39,662 bases of DNA from Mikrocytos mackini (Eukaryota > Endomyxa > Ascetosporea > Mikrocytida > Mikrocytiidae). Positions within the stretch are counted from its first letter, which is position 1. Each line of letters starts with the position of its first letter. The notes under the pieces are model-generated. The model made no database searches and was not told where the DNA came from. It worked only from the letters and a program-made list of their open reading frames with translations. The translations under genes were made by a program, and so were the position numbers. The stretch is taken from the NCBI GenBank assembly GCA_030180075.1, contig JASNJN010000239.1:1-39662 (forward strand), given 5' to 3'. Of the stretch, positions 27,613 to 38,191 are shown piece by piece.

Positions 27613-29271
27613 TTAATTTCTCAATAATCCCAAAATGAAATCAAATAATGAATCTCCCCTCATAATCTCCAAATTCCACATTAACGTAAACATATCCAAT
27701 TTGCTACTTAAAAAATCGTTACATCCAGGGGATGGTATAAATCTTTTTAATTCGGACCATATACTTTCGATATGATTGGTTGTATAACCATTTGAATTTG
27801 TAAATTCATAATCCGAGTGAATAATTCGTTCATGACGATCGATTAATTCTGGTAATCTAAACTTAATATTATCATAAAAAGATGCCCCATCGGATACAAA
27901 AACGGTATTAGGATTCAAAAAATGTTCAACAAAATTATCAATTGTTGAAATATGTTTATTTTGAATAATCCGAAGTGAAATTTTTCTGGTGTTATTATCC
28001 ACCATACCAATAACGCAAAAACGACGACCCCAATGGGTTTCGTCAATTTCAACAACGTGAAAATTACCACCGATTTTATAATCATTTAAATTTAATAAAT
28101 GTTCGCTGATTTTACCATGTAATATGGAATAAAATCGTTGTATAGTGCGCCTATCTAGGCTGGAATCTTGTTTCCCACACTTTCTTCCATTTCCCACACT
28201 TTCTTCCAATTCCCACACTTTCTTCCGATTCCCACACTATCTTCCATATCCCACGATCGTCCATTTTAGCATGATTGTTGGTGGTTTCACGGTGTTTCAC
28301 ACATCCTGACCGATGTATGACGATATTTCTCAGAGATCGAGATTATTTTGATCTGTTAATACGAAAATCCACACTATATTCTCGGATATTACGAGCAATT
28401 TTCCAATTTTTAAATTTTTAAAATTTAAAGCAATTAAGTCATATATACGTGTAAAATCGACTTCCCAGCTTTCATAGCCTAATATATTTGTAATAATTTT
28501 CAAAAATTATCTCTAAAATTAAATATAATTTATTCCCACATGCCATATTTAGCGATAAAAATCAACTTAAAAGTCACTGTAATGTGAGTACGTAGTCGGT
28601 TATTCAACCGTGTAAATATGCTTATATTTATTCATTAAACAGATTGTATGTAATAATTGGCCAATATTCAGAGTATTTTGTTGTTCGTTAGGCTCGGAAA
28701 AACCCCAAAAAACCATTTTTAATGTTTTCAAAAACCTATGCTAGAGTACTCACTGAAAATGTTAAATATGCACAATATGGGGCTAATGTGAGTATATAGC
28801 CATGAGATGGAATTATTTTCCGTATTTCTGGTAAAAATCATGATAAAATTGATCTGAGTGTGGGAATTGGAAGAAAGTGTGGGAATCGGAAGAAAGTGTG
28901 GGAAATGGAAGAAAGTGTGGGAAATGGAAGAAAATGTGGGGTGACGATTTATAGCCGCCTATCTACGCCCGCCTTTTCTTCTAAAGAAGATACTTCGGTC
29001 TTATAGCACATTTCATAAATTATAAAAATAAAAGTCCGAATATCAATTTTTGAAAAACTAAAAAGGAATCGGTTAAAACGCTTGTTGTTTTCTTACAAAC
29101 CGAACAACGCCAAATCACAGGAAAATTTCTATTGCGCCTATATGATTGTAGCGCCATATTGCGGTTGCAATCTTGACAGAGTCGTGCATTTTTCAAAATG
29201 CCGATCTCCATCAACCACTCGATTGCAACACGCTTTGAATGAATTTTTTCTATTAATTCTAGAAATTTCAT
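27613..29271 (-). pseudogene. Merlin/ISXO2-like transposase, split by a MITE
   Basis: The N-terminal part (29271 downwards) has a zinc ribbon, CQDCNRNMAL...WRCSVCKKTTSVL, and then, after one frameshift near 29,055-29,075, continues SFSKIDIRTFIFIIYEMCYK (compare SKLPLRKWL in the family) up to 28,957. The C-terminal part resumes at 28,157 and has the DDE-type core: VVEIDETHWGRRFCVIGMVD, VFVSDGASFYDNI and the ISXO2-type GYTTNHIESIWSELKRF. Between them lies the 799-bp MITE with a 9-bp duplication; the frame on both sides (AGVDRR / RTIQRF) shows that the insertion itself hit an open frame. Not functional now. Confidence 0.9.
28158..28956. mobile_element. Mutator-type MITE copy 1, 799 bp, inside Merlin transposase
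   Basis: Ends GGCTGGAATCTTGTTTCCCA and (inverted) GGCTATAAATCGTCACCCCA. The 9-bp target duplication GCCTATCTA lies at 28149-28157 and 28957-28965, typical of Mutator-like elements (8-11 bp). Inside each end is an array of about four ~19-bp units TTCCCACACTTTCTTCCAA, in opposite orientation at the two ends. No coding capacity. It is closely related to 38,192-38,991, which lies inverted. Confidence 0.92.
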
Positions 29272-30400
29272 TTGTTGATAAAAAGATTTTTTTAAAATTA
29301 GTTAATATTACATAATTTTTGATGAAACATAAATATTACGACAAAACATGTTTTATATAAGGGTGGGTATATAATTAATTTTGAAAGGTATATTTGTTGA
29401 AACCAAAAGTTGCTGATATTAAAAAAGAATTGAAACGCAAATTCACATTATTCGATTTTTTTAATTAACCATTCTAAAGTTTGTTATCCTTGGGAATGCT
29501 ACCGCTTCGCTCCTCCACGCAGAAAGTGTTGACAGAGTCAAAATAATAAAGCAATTATAGTTCAAAATTTTATTTAGATTTAGTTAATTAAATTTACACA
29601 TTCCCATGACTCTTTCTGGACATCTGGTCTTGCTTCTTACAATTATTATTTTTTCCAGGGGGAGGGCTGCTACGCGCACCCCCCCAATTTTTAACCATTA
29701 AAATTTGGCATAATATTTTTTAAAACCTTAAATTTCTGATTTTTGAAAAGTAACTTTTTACAAGATTCAAAAGCAAAAAAAACTTCATTTTTATTAGACC
29801 ACTTTTATAAAAAATTAGCAAAGTACCATTTAACATGTTAATAACATATACCCGTGTTGATTTTTGCCAAAGCTCCTTTAAAATACCAGGATGCTGAAAG
29901 TGTTAAAGATTGTGAAGGAAATTTTGCAAATTCTTTGTATTCCCAAAATAAAAACCATAAACGAACAAATTATAAATTGTTTTTAAACTAAATTTCGTCT
30001 AATATATCGAATTTGTTTTGTGACATTTTCCAAACTCTAATTATAACCAGAAATTGGTAAAATATTCTACCGATTCATTGTATATGTTTAAAAATATCTA
30101 TAAACACAGAAATATATTCTCAGGAAAATGTATCAATAAATTTCTCGCTAATATCAAATTTTTAAAATGAAAATGTTTTATATTTTAATTCAAATTAGGA
30201 ATCAAGAAAATTAGATAAAATAAATATATAACTATTCCTAATCATTACTTTTATATGATAAACATTCTTTAAGTATTGGCATAGTATTTATCTAACATTC
30301 AAGTTATATATAAAATGAATCATATATTTTCCATTTTATCATTTAAATTCTTTTAATGTTTTCTTCAAATACTTGCTCATTTTAGGTGATGGATTTTCTA
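29272..30400. other. Intergenic, nothing recognised beyond the Merlin end
   Basis: AT-rich, with GC-rich islets near 29,500-29,530 and 29,655-29,690. No gene is supported. Confidence 0.5.
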
Positions 30401-31390
30401 ATAGACTGTGTGTTTATACAATTGTGCTTGTTCTTTTTCAAACCGTCTTTTTGTTTATGTTCCATGTTATTATCACATAAATTGTTCTATTAATTTCGTT
30501 CTCTATATTTCCCCAATCAATAAAGTTAAAAAAATTCATTTCATTCTTAGTTTGGTTTAATTGATAAACAATATAGTCTTTACATCCATATTCCCAGTTT
30601 ATATAGCCTTATAGTTTTTGAAGTTCATCTTATACCATTTCTGTAATCACGTTTTACTTTAAGTCTGTTATAAACTTCTCTTAATTTATCTAAGTTAAAT
30701 CCATAATAACATGATTTGCATACACCTCTTTCATTATTGGAATGTTCACTTTCATTTGTAAAGTAGTGTATTTAACCTCTTTAAAACACATTCCCAAACA
30801 AGAAAATCTGTCATCGACAGGGCATACTTAATAGCTCTTATATTCCTGGGGTGTTTACTATTCATTCTCTTACAGTATGGGAGTTTGTTCTTTACTATTT
30901 CTCAATTTTTCTTCTTTTTGTAGATTAACCTTTGTACAATACTAAGCCGAAGTTCTTTATTGCTGGTGCTCCTTTGTCTGTTCGTCTAAAGGATTTTATC
31001 TCTGAGAACTCTGTCGGAAAATATTTTAGTACTGAAATTTGGATCTGTTGTGTCGCCTGGTTCCCAAACCATGTGAATCCATTTCATAATAGGCGAACTC
31101 AGACAGTATCTTCTGTTTGGTTTCTTGAGTCATCTCTATTATAATTGTCCATCAGTTTTGTCTTTTATATTGATGTTGTTGTGTAGGTTCTCTTGTAGTT
31201 GTAAGAGACCTTTCTTTCATTTTTAAATTTGATTTTTCAAAAATAAATCGGATCCATACAGAAAACACAGGACATACCATGGGAAATAAACAAACACCGA
31301 ACTGCCTGGTTATTTGATATAAACATTGAAGCAAGAAATTTGAACTCATGTTGAAATAGGGGATGTATCTCATTATTTACCAAGAAAAAC
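30400..31390 (-). other. Degraded coding-like stretch downstream of the ORF island
   Basis: The minus strand keeps patches of coding character (for example HPRNIRAIKYALSMTDFLVW near 30,780-30,860) but no complete gene. It may be the decayed continuation of the island at 31,391-34,246. The family is unknown; treated as a fossil. Confidence 0.3.
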
Positions 31391-31783
31391 CTATACAAAC
31401 AAAATACTCATCAATAGCAACATCTTTGAATACACTAACAAATAAAATCTACCTTCAATTAAACTAGTTCTAGACACATTCAAATCTTTTTTCCAAGCAA
31501 GTACTTTCCTTAGGGTTCTTAACTCTTCTTTTGGTATAATTTTTCTGGATTTAGGCAACTGTCTAACGGGGTTCGGGTATTTCTTTTCGTGAGCAATCAG
31601 AGCCAGGACTTGTTGCCAAAGNTATTCTGAGTCCTCTTGGTCTGGGGACTCACCTTCGCTNTTCTCCTCTTCTGCTTCTCCATAGGAGTACTCACTAGAG
31701 TCCGACTCTCCTCCGTCATCACTACCTCTCTCTCCTTCAGTTTCGTTCTTTTCTATTTTTATTTCGACATCGTCTTCTAGCAC
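31391..31783 (-). CDS. Acidic ORF of an unclassified element
   Basis: About 130 residues, strongly acidic in the first half (TEGERGSDDGGESDSSEYSY) and basic in the second (YPNPVRQLPKSRKIIPKEEL). It contains two ambiguous bases (31622, 31661). It follows the 470-residue ORF on the same strand and shares its higher G+C. Not recognised. It is probably part of the same mobile or virus-like element, considered a fossil. Confidence 0.45.
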   Translation of the reverse strand: MLEDDVEIKIEKNETEGERGSDDGGESDSSEYSYGEAEEEXSEGESPDQEDSEXLWQQVLALIAHEKKYPNPVRQLPKSRKIIPKEELRTLRKVLAWKKDLNVSRTSLIEGRFYLLVYSKMLLLMSILFV

Positions 31784-31993
31784 CTTATTGTTTTCCTTAT
31801 CATTTCTCTTCCTTTTGTTTTCCTTTTCTTTGTTCTCACTGTTTGACCAACCTTCTCTTCCCTTGTGGGAGCCTGTATTGGCTCCTCGTGGGTTGTTATC
31901 CTTTGATTGTGATTGATCAAACTCTTCCTCTTTTGTAACATATTCTGTGACTTCCGTAGTTGGTTTGTTATTTTTGAAAGCTTTGGTTTTATT

Positions 31994-33406
31994 CTATTGG
32001 TTTATATGTTTGGGTTCGCTGCAATGGAACGGTCGTGTTGTGGGAACTACCTTGTCAAATGAGATTGCAAGCAATTGTTCATCTTTAATAAGGTATTTAT
32101 TTATTTGGCCTCCTTTTCCGAGGTCTTCTTTCCCATTCACATGCCGTTCCCTGGCATCTTCTTGATCTGTCCTACGACCCAGTTGAGGATTTCTTGCATC
32201 CTTTTTAGGTCCTGTCGGATTTCGATCTGGAATTGTCCAGTTTTTGTACGCAGCTGCGATATCTCTACTTTCAGTTTCTTTTGAACTAAATACTTGTATT
32301 TTATCTTCGTTTGTCGGTAGCCATGCCGGTCTACTCTCATTGCCACTTTTCTCTTCCTTACCTACTGTATTGAGGTATAAATCTTTCAGTGAAACATCTT
32401 TGTCGTTCGGGTTTGTTATGCTCGGAGCCACAGTCCTAATGGGCTCAATCTTTTTTTCTTCAAATTGTCTTGGGGATGGAAATGGGGTGGGGTCAGTCAA
32501 CTTTGCTCCTATCTCAATTATTTGGACAGCGTCGGGCTCTCGCATGTTTTCGTGGATGGGGACCCAACTTCTCTTGTATAGTGAAGGCTTAACGGTCTTC
32601 ATAAGAGAGTCACACTTGCGGTGGTATTTGATTTCCGTCATCCACTCCCGGATAATGTACAGCGGGACTCTAATGTATCTCGCTGACAGGTCACCGGTTC
32701 TATTCATGCGGCATTGTCTGTACCAGGTCGCTAAGTACCATAGTATTCCAATGCGTCCGGCTGCACTCGAGGGTTTTCTCTCAAAGGGTAGCAGTCCTAC
32801 TACCAGTCTTACCAGAAACGGTGGGATGCCATTTATCACCAAATCGTCAATACACTCGTGGATTCCAAAGGGGTACTCTGCATTTCGGTACTCTAACATA
32901 TCCAGTGTCCTCTCGATAGCCGAGATGCTGCTAACTACTTGTTTCTTTTCATTCATTCTATCCTGAACAAACTTGGCTACGTCTGCTCGCCTGAGTCTTA
33001 GGGAGTCTGTCCAGACCTCTTTGTTGGCCTTGAAGAACTCCCTTGCTCTTTGCTCGCTGAACCTTGCTTGTCGGATTCTCTCTTCGTTCATGTTGTAGTT
33101 AGCAACCTTCAGCTTCTGCATCTCTATGTGTTCTTTTATACTTGGGGTCTGTTCGCTGTTTTCCTTTACAGCGGTTTTTTCTTTTTTCTTCTCGCTCTCT
33201 GAGCTCTCTGCCTCTTTTATCAGGCCCTTCCCTTTTTCTTCGTTGTCTAATTCGACATTGGGCTCCGGCGCTTCTGCAGCGAGCTTCACTTTCTTGGTAG
33301 CTTGCTCAGGTTCAGGAACCATAGGTTGGACCTCTTCAAGCGAGGTCTCATCGGTTTCCTTCTTCCCCGCGCGCACCTTCCTCTTCAGTTTCTCTTGCGT
33401 TGACAT
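31994..33406 (-). CDS. 470-residue ORF of an unclassified, possibly virus-like element
   Basis: Residues 1-100 are low-complexity and charged (Lys/Glu/Ser). About 100-330 form a predicted helical, globular domain with IRQARFSEQRAREFF, RRADVAKFVQDRM, IPPFLVRLVVGLLPFERKPS and GILWYLATWYRQCRMNRT. The C-terminal third is again polar. The layout, a disordered charged arm followed by an all-helical Arg-rich domain, is like Gag or nucleocapsid-type proteins, but I see no zinc knuckle, protease or polymerase and cannot name a family. G+C and codon use differ from the host genes. Treated as a fossil of a virus-like or retroelement. Confidence 0.5.
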   Translation of the reverse strand: MSTQEKLKRKVRAGKKETDETSLEEVQPMVPEPEQATKKVKLAAEAPEPNVELDNEEKGKGLIKEAESSESEKKKEKTAVKENSEQTPSIKEHIEMQKLKVANYNMNEERIRQARFSEQRAREFFKANKEVWTDSLRLRRADVAKFVQDRMNEKKQVVSSISAIERTLDMLEYRNAEYPFGIHECIDDLVINGIPPFLVRLVVGLLPFERKPSSAAGRIGILWYLATWYRQCRMNRTGDLSARYIRVPLYIIREWMTEIKYHRKCDSLMKTVKPSLYKRSWVPIHENMREPDAVQIIEIGAKLTDPTPFPSPRQFEEKKIEPIRTVAPSITNPNDKDVSLKDLYLNTVGKEEKSGNESRPAWLPTNEDKIQVFSSKETESRDIAAAYKNWTIPDRNPTGPKKDARNPQLGRRTDQEDARERHVNGKEDLGKGGQINKYLIKDEQLLAISFDKVVPTTRPFHCSEPKHINQ

Positions 33407-33529
33407 CTCTTTCGTTTCTGGTATTGTTTCCTTTGTCTCTTTATCTTTTGTCTGACTCCTTTGGTCCCCACCATCTTTTGGTGTTCCCTTCCGGAGGCCT
33501 AGTTCGACCTCTGATTCTCTAAGCAGCTT

Positions 33530-34246
33530 CTATGCTTCCTTTTCCGCTCTTGTCATGATTCGTCCTGGTTTCGTGGTATTAGTGGTCTTTGTTTTTCTTG
33601 GTGGCATGTCGACAGTTTTTTTGGAAATTTTATTTTTTAAAATAACTTTTTCGTTTTTTTGGTCACTTATGGGTTGTGCTCTTCCGGGGCGTGACCTTTC
33701 ATGCGAGGGGTTCCCTTTCAATGTTTTGGGTTGCCCTTCCGCTTTCTGGCCCTCCGGCTTTGTTACCCACCGGGTTATCTTTAATTGTTCCTTATTCTTG
33801 GCTGGTGCTGGCCCTCCTAGTTTGGAGCCTCTATTTCGCTCATTCACTTCCTGGCCGGCCAAAGTGGCAGCTTTGGTCGGGATGTTCCTTTGCTCCTTTA
33901 TCATTTTCTCTTTGCGGTCTCGGTTACCTTGAGATCTAATTCCGTGTTCATGTTGGGTTCGAGAAGGTTCCTTCTTCACGTTTCTAGTGCTTCCCATGTC
34001 ACGTTTGGGCTCGTTCCCCCGGCGTACCTCTTCAGATGTTTCCGCCTGCAGGGGCCCACAGACTTCTAGTGAGTCCATATCGGTACCTTGTTTAGGTTTA
34101 TCACACGGCGTTTCGCTGTTACCCTGAACATTCGGGCTCTCAGCACTACCGTTTTCGCTATGGAAAATCTTTTTTAAAAATTTTAACATTTTTAAAAAGG
34201 TTAGCCAGACCGTTGTACATCTAGAGTATTTAACTCTCCCACACAT
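33530..34246 (-). CDS. Basic disordered ORF at the head of the ORF island
   Basis: 238 residues. A short hydrophobic/basic N-terminus (WLTFLKMLKFLKKIF) is followed by a long disordered Lys/Arg/Glu/Pro-rich region with nucleic-acid-binding character (PPRKTKTTNTTKPGR). It precedes the 470-residue ORF on the same strand. Family unknown; likely belongs to the same element. Confidence 0.45.
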   Translation of the reverse strand: MCGRVKYSRCTTVWLTFLKMLKFLKKIFHSENGSAESPNVQGNSETPCDKPKQGTDMDSLEVCGPLQAETSEEVRRGNEPKRDMGSTRNVKKEPSRTQHEHGIRSQGNRDRKEKMIKEQRNIPTKAATLAGQEVNERNRGSKLGGPAPAKNKEQLKITRWVTKPEGQKAEGQPKTLKGNPSHERSRPGRAQPISDQKNEKVILKNKISKKTVDMPPRKTKTTNTTKPGRIMTRAEKEA

Positions 34247-34312
34247 AGCGTAACTGTAAACGTTAGTTCGCAGCCGTAGCCATGGATGTTAATGCTTAGC
34301 ACCAATGTATAC

Positions 34313-34402
34313 GTGTCTGGTGCTTTCCAGTGACAGGATTCGAACCCGCCGGATAAGGATGCCCCGAGCTTCCTGCCACTTGTCCACGGCCTCTTCTAGA
34401 GC
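34313..34402 (-). repeat. Degenerate tRNA-like sequence (Pol III A and B boxes)
   Basis: Read on the minus strand it has TGGACAAGTGG (A-box consensus TRGCNNAGTGG) and, about 35 nt on, GGGTTCGAATCC (perfect B box) within a pairable T arm (GCGGG/CCTGT). The acceptor and anticodon stems do not fold well, so it is not a functional tRNA by my reading. It resembles the head of a tRNA-derived SINE, or a tRNA gene used as an insertion target. It lies about 70 bp upstream of the charged ORF island, in the same orientation. Confidence 0.6.
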
Positions 34403-34451
34403 GTTTATACAACATAATGATAATCATATGCAATTTTGAAGAAATTGCTTT

Positions 34452-36155
34452 TTGGGAGCCCTAACAATGACCACGAACATGGCAATCCCTTTTAATTTGC
34501 CAGATCATATTTTGATACACACAGACGACAAAAACTTTATAGTAGATCTACTCAAAAAGATCTTTAGGATTAAGAACAACAGAATTGGAGCAGGGCGTCA
34601 TACAATTTTGTTTTATTGTAAGCAAAAGCAGAATAGAAATTGCAACATATCACTAAAATTAGTTGATAATGGTTCGTCTGCATGTTGCCTTTACTATACA
34701 TCAACTCATGAAAGTGGCTGTAATGTAGCCACACACATTATGAAGTCACTTATTTCAGAAAAATTAAAACTTCTATTATCACAGAGAGTTACTTCTTTCA
34801 ACCATGCTTGGTCCATCTTAATTGCGATCGTTCCTGAGGCTATTCCGCTAAGAGCAAGCATATACTGGATCTGGAGGGCTCTTAACACGTCTAATAGGCC
34901 GGACAGTACAGTTACATTGAAAATTTTACATAAGCATTGTCTTTCACTCAAGCAAGGAATTCATTCGGTTTTTTGTATAGGAACTAAGCTAACAAACAAC
35001 AATTTCCATGCTATATTTACAACAGATCGATTGATGAACATGGTTTCCTACTTTACGTTATTTTGTACAGATGGAACGTATCGTTTGACGAATGCAGGGT
35101 TTGTTGTGGTTTTATTCGGAGCTATTACATTTAAGGATCATTTCCGTTTGATAGGATACATGCTAACAAATAGTGAGTCCTTAGATTCGTATAACTTCTT
35201 ATTTACAACTTTAAAAATTTTTTCAAATTTAAAAAATATTCCATTCCATCCTGATTATATCGCCGAAGATTGTGCTTCGGCAATTCACTCAGCGATTTCC
35301 AACGTGTTTCCCAGTACTAAACATCTTTATTATTGGGCTCACATAAGCCGTAGACTGAATAGCCAACTTCCAACGAATAACTCATCATTAAAGAAAGAAT
35401 GTTTCAGCGATTTAAATTTCTTACAAAAAGCATACTCACACACGCTGTTTGCGAAGGCTAAAGATTCTTTTATATCGAAATACAGCGAAGACAGTAATTT
35501 TGACACTTTCTTATCATACTTTCAAAGAAATTATGTCGATCAAAGATCAGAGTGAAACGTTGATGCAGCAATAAACAGAGTCACAACTACAAACGCTATT
35601 GAAGGTTTTAATTGTACCTTGAAGAGGCACTATTTCAACTACCAACGAACACAAACAACAACGGCCATACAGAAAGTAGGGGAGATTCTCTTAAAGAAAC
35701 AGGATGAATATGAGGATTCAATTTTGGGTGGGGAGAATGAAGTATTCTATAGTAATCATGAAGCGAACAATTATGATTGGAGGCTGTTGGGAAATGAAAA
35801 TGAGTTATTTTATTACGAAATATTTAACCCAGATTTAAATGAAAATGGCGAATACGAGAGTGATGCTGAGTTACTGAAGGGAATCATGTTTACAGATGTT
35901 ACATTCGAATCATACAGACAATATAGAAAACTCAAAAAACAGGTTGTTGTAATTCATGATGCTTCGATGGAGGGAATTTGGGAATCACTTTGGTGTTCTT
36001 GCACAAAATATAAATACAAACGTCAATGTGAACACGTATATTGGGCGGGGACAGTTAAACTAAGGTTGAATTTACTCGAGTATTCTATAGTAAAAATTTC
36101 TGGATCCTGTCCCACGAGAAGAATAGGGAGAAATCTGAGTCTAGTTAGGGAATAG
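34452..36155 (+). pseudogene. MULE transposase A, one in-frame stop
   Basis: Mutator-like transposase of about 567 codons in one frame, with a single TGA at 35553-35555. The MULE core has CTDGTYRLTNAGFVVVLFGA (first catalytic Asp), GAITFKDHFRLIGYMLTNSE, DYIAEDCASAIHSAISNVFP (second Asp) and TTNAIEGFNCTLKRHYF. A SWIM zinc finger, CSCTKYKYKRQCEH, lies near the end. The TGA sits where many MULEs have a conserved Trp, so it probably arose from TGG. The standard stop use elsewhere (RPL12 ends in TGA) argues against reassignment. No terminal repeats were identified. The ATG at 34452 or 34467 could be the start. Confidence 0.88.
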
Positions 36156-36900
36156 ATTTACTTTTCTTTTAAGATTTAAATAAGTTTTAAAATAATAAGA
36201 TTACACAAAATATTTGTATTAAAACCTCAATTATCTGAAATAACGTGTTTATAATTTATTAAAATATATAAAATTTAATTTATTTAATGATATGGTCCTT
36301 TATTTGTTATTTTGAGACACATATAATGAAGACCAAAGGCCTTTTTATCTTTTACACAATCCTTCAAATATAAATGGGCAACCTCTTAGTTCTGATCAAA
36401 TCTCTTATTTCCTTACTCCGACTGTTGAGATTTGTTTAATCTCTGACTATCTATTTTGAGTTGCACAACTTAAACGACGACCTTTAAAAGCAAATACGAC
36501 AATCAATGGAAAAGATTTAATGCTATAGTTGAATCACTGATTATCAGTCAACCTCATTCTTTTGTAATAATGATTTATCCGTTGTTTACAATTAGAATTA
36601 AGAAAAGTATATAGTTCGTCTCGTCTATACATATCAAATGGTTAGTAAGAACGAGACAACTGTGAATTTCTTTAGTCTGGTATGTAAATCTCTATTTCTA
36701 AGTTTGGGTAATGATGTGTTGTATGGATGAAGGTTTGAGTTACACAGCAATGAGGCAGTGTCTATATGCACGAAAATTTCCAAGTAAATAAAGTAATGGA
36801 TCTCGCTTTTTCGCAATTCTTTCTTCTGTGTTTGCCGAGTTGTTTTAGATGTATCGTTTGTACCCATCATTGCTATTTAAGCCAAGAGCGGGATGTGTTT
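36156..36900. other. Intergenic between the two MULEs
   Basis: AT-rich. A 78-residue minus-strand frame (36634-36870) starts opposite MULE B across an AAATTTTAAATT box, so a small host or element gene is conceivable, but no feature supports it. Confidence 0.4.
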
Positions 36901-36915
36901 TTAAAATTTTAAATT
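36901..36915 (+). promoter_or_regulatory. AAAATTTTAAATT box before MULE B
   Basis: TTAAAATTTTAAATT, palindromic, 27 bp before the transposase ATG. Same class as the host gene boxes. Confidence 0.45.
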
Positions 36916-36941
36916 CTTGAAAAAACTAAAGATCAAAGAAC

Positions 36942-38191
36942 ATGAACGACGTCTTTGACCTGTATGTAGGTGCGAGCTTTTCTTCTTTTAACATATTAAT
37001 GGACAAAGTTGATTGTTATCAAGATCGTACAGGTTTACGGTTGAAAAAACGCAACAGTAAGAAAATTCTCGCCTTTGGGGACAAAGTACCGAAAAGTATC
37101 ACTTCTGATCTGGTACAACAAGGGCAACTCGAATATTATAGCATTACTTTCGAGTGCGAGTTTGGAAAACAAAGAAAACGAGCCAAAAACAGCAACATGA
37201 CCTCTTTAAAACCTTTCTACGATAATAACGAATATTTATTGACACCAGACAGCGATGTATCGAGCCTTTTACATACTGATGTGATTCTCCCGCAAGGCAA
37301 TGTCAATATAACATTTCCAACTGCCCGTTATATTGGCAATCCACGGAAAATAACAAAGAAAAGAAATACAAAGACAAAAAAGACTAATTGTCCATTTATT
37401 ATCAGAATTTCTGCTGTTGGCTCTCATTTAGAAATAAAAGAAATTGTTTTACACTGTGACCATCCATGCATTACTCTAGACCGTCCAGTGCTTTCAGAAG
37501 ATATATTAAAGAAAATACACGAATATAGAAAGGCAGGCGCATCGTTTTCCCGTATATCTAACACCTTGTCGAAAGAATTGGGAGTTGTAATCATGAATAA
37601 AGATATTCATAATCAACTCAAAGAAGATGAACTTCAAAAGAATTATGACGAATTTAAAGATAAGCTTCATAAAGACAAGGTGTTGGTAAATATATATGAC
37701 AATAAAAATAACTTAATAGGTATAGTTTATTTAGATGATCGGAATAAAAAACTGTGGCAATATTATTCAGACGTTTTAATAATGGACGCAACTTATAATA
37801 TGATAGTTTTAAAGTGGAGTTTTTTTATAATGTTAGGAGTTAATGGAAATGGAGATACAGATATAATGACATGGTTTCTAGCAAAGGATGAAACCTTTGA
37901 GACATTAAAGCACATATTCCTCCATATAAATTCCCTTATTTCGTTTGACAATGTGCAAACTTACAACATAGATAAGGATTTCTCGGAACGAAAGATAATT
38001 CTTAAGTTTTTCCATAATGCCTCTATTTGTTTGTGCCGCTATCATGTTAAAAAAGCATTCGAGAGAGCATTTTCAAAAGGAAAACTTGGGTTAACCACAG
38101 AAGAAAAGAAAAACGAATTACATAAGGTTACTTTACTTCTTGATTCAGGGACTTACGAAGAAGTGTTAGAAAATATTGGTAGGTTTTCTGA
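36942..38191 (+). pseudogene. MULE transposase B (FAR1/ZSWIM-like), 3' truncated
   Basis: About 417 residues of genuine coding sequence before it runs into a MITE; the open frame continues meaninglessly to 38429. The N-terminal region (VGASFSSFNILMDKVDCYQD) is followed by a segment with C and H residues (HCDHPCITLDRP), as in FAR1/ZSWIM3-type proteins. The MULE core follows: VLIMDATYNMIVLKWSFFIM (first Asp), then IDKDFSERKIILKFFHNASI (second Asp) and CLCRYHVKKAFERAF. The C-terminal third, including the catalytic Glu region and the SWIM finger, is missing. Beyond the MITE no matching sequence resumes. Confidence 0.86.

Larger units (their letters stand above)
27534..29690 (-). mobile_element. 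Merlin (IS1595/ISXO2-type) transposon, MITE-interrupted
   Basis: Tentative limits: GGGGTGCGGCGCAGACGC at the left and, reverse-complemented, GGGGTGCGCGTAGCAGCC at the right form an approximate inverted repeat around the transposase. No target duplication could be matched at these ends, so the boundaries are weak. The transposase identity itself is solid. Confidence 0.45.

Noticed and set aside
34319-34352. The plus-strand sequence TGGTGCTTTCCAGTGACAGG looks like a retroelement primer-binding site (complement of a tRNA 3' end).
   Set aside because: The neighbouring charged ORFs run on the opposite strand, no long terminal repeat is visible, and the tRNA reading (A and B boxes) explains the resemblance.
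35553-35555. TGA reassigned to Trp.
   Set aside because: RPL12 and the zinc-ribbon gene end at TGA in the expected place, and Trp is encoded by TGG in conserved genes.
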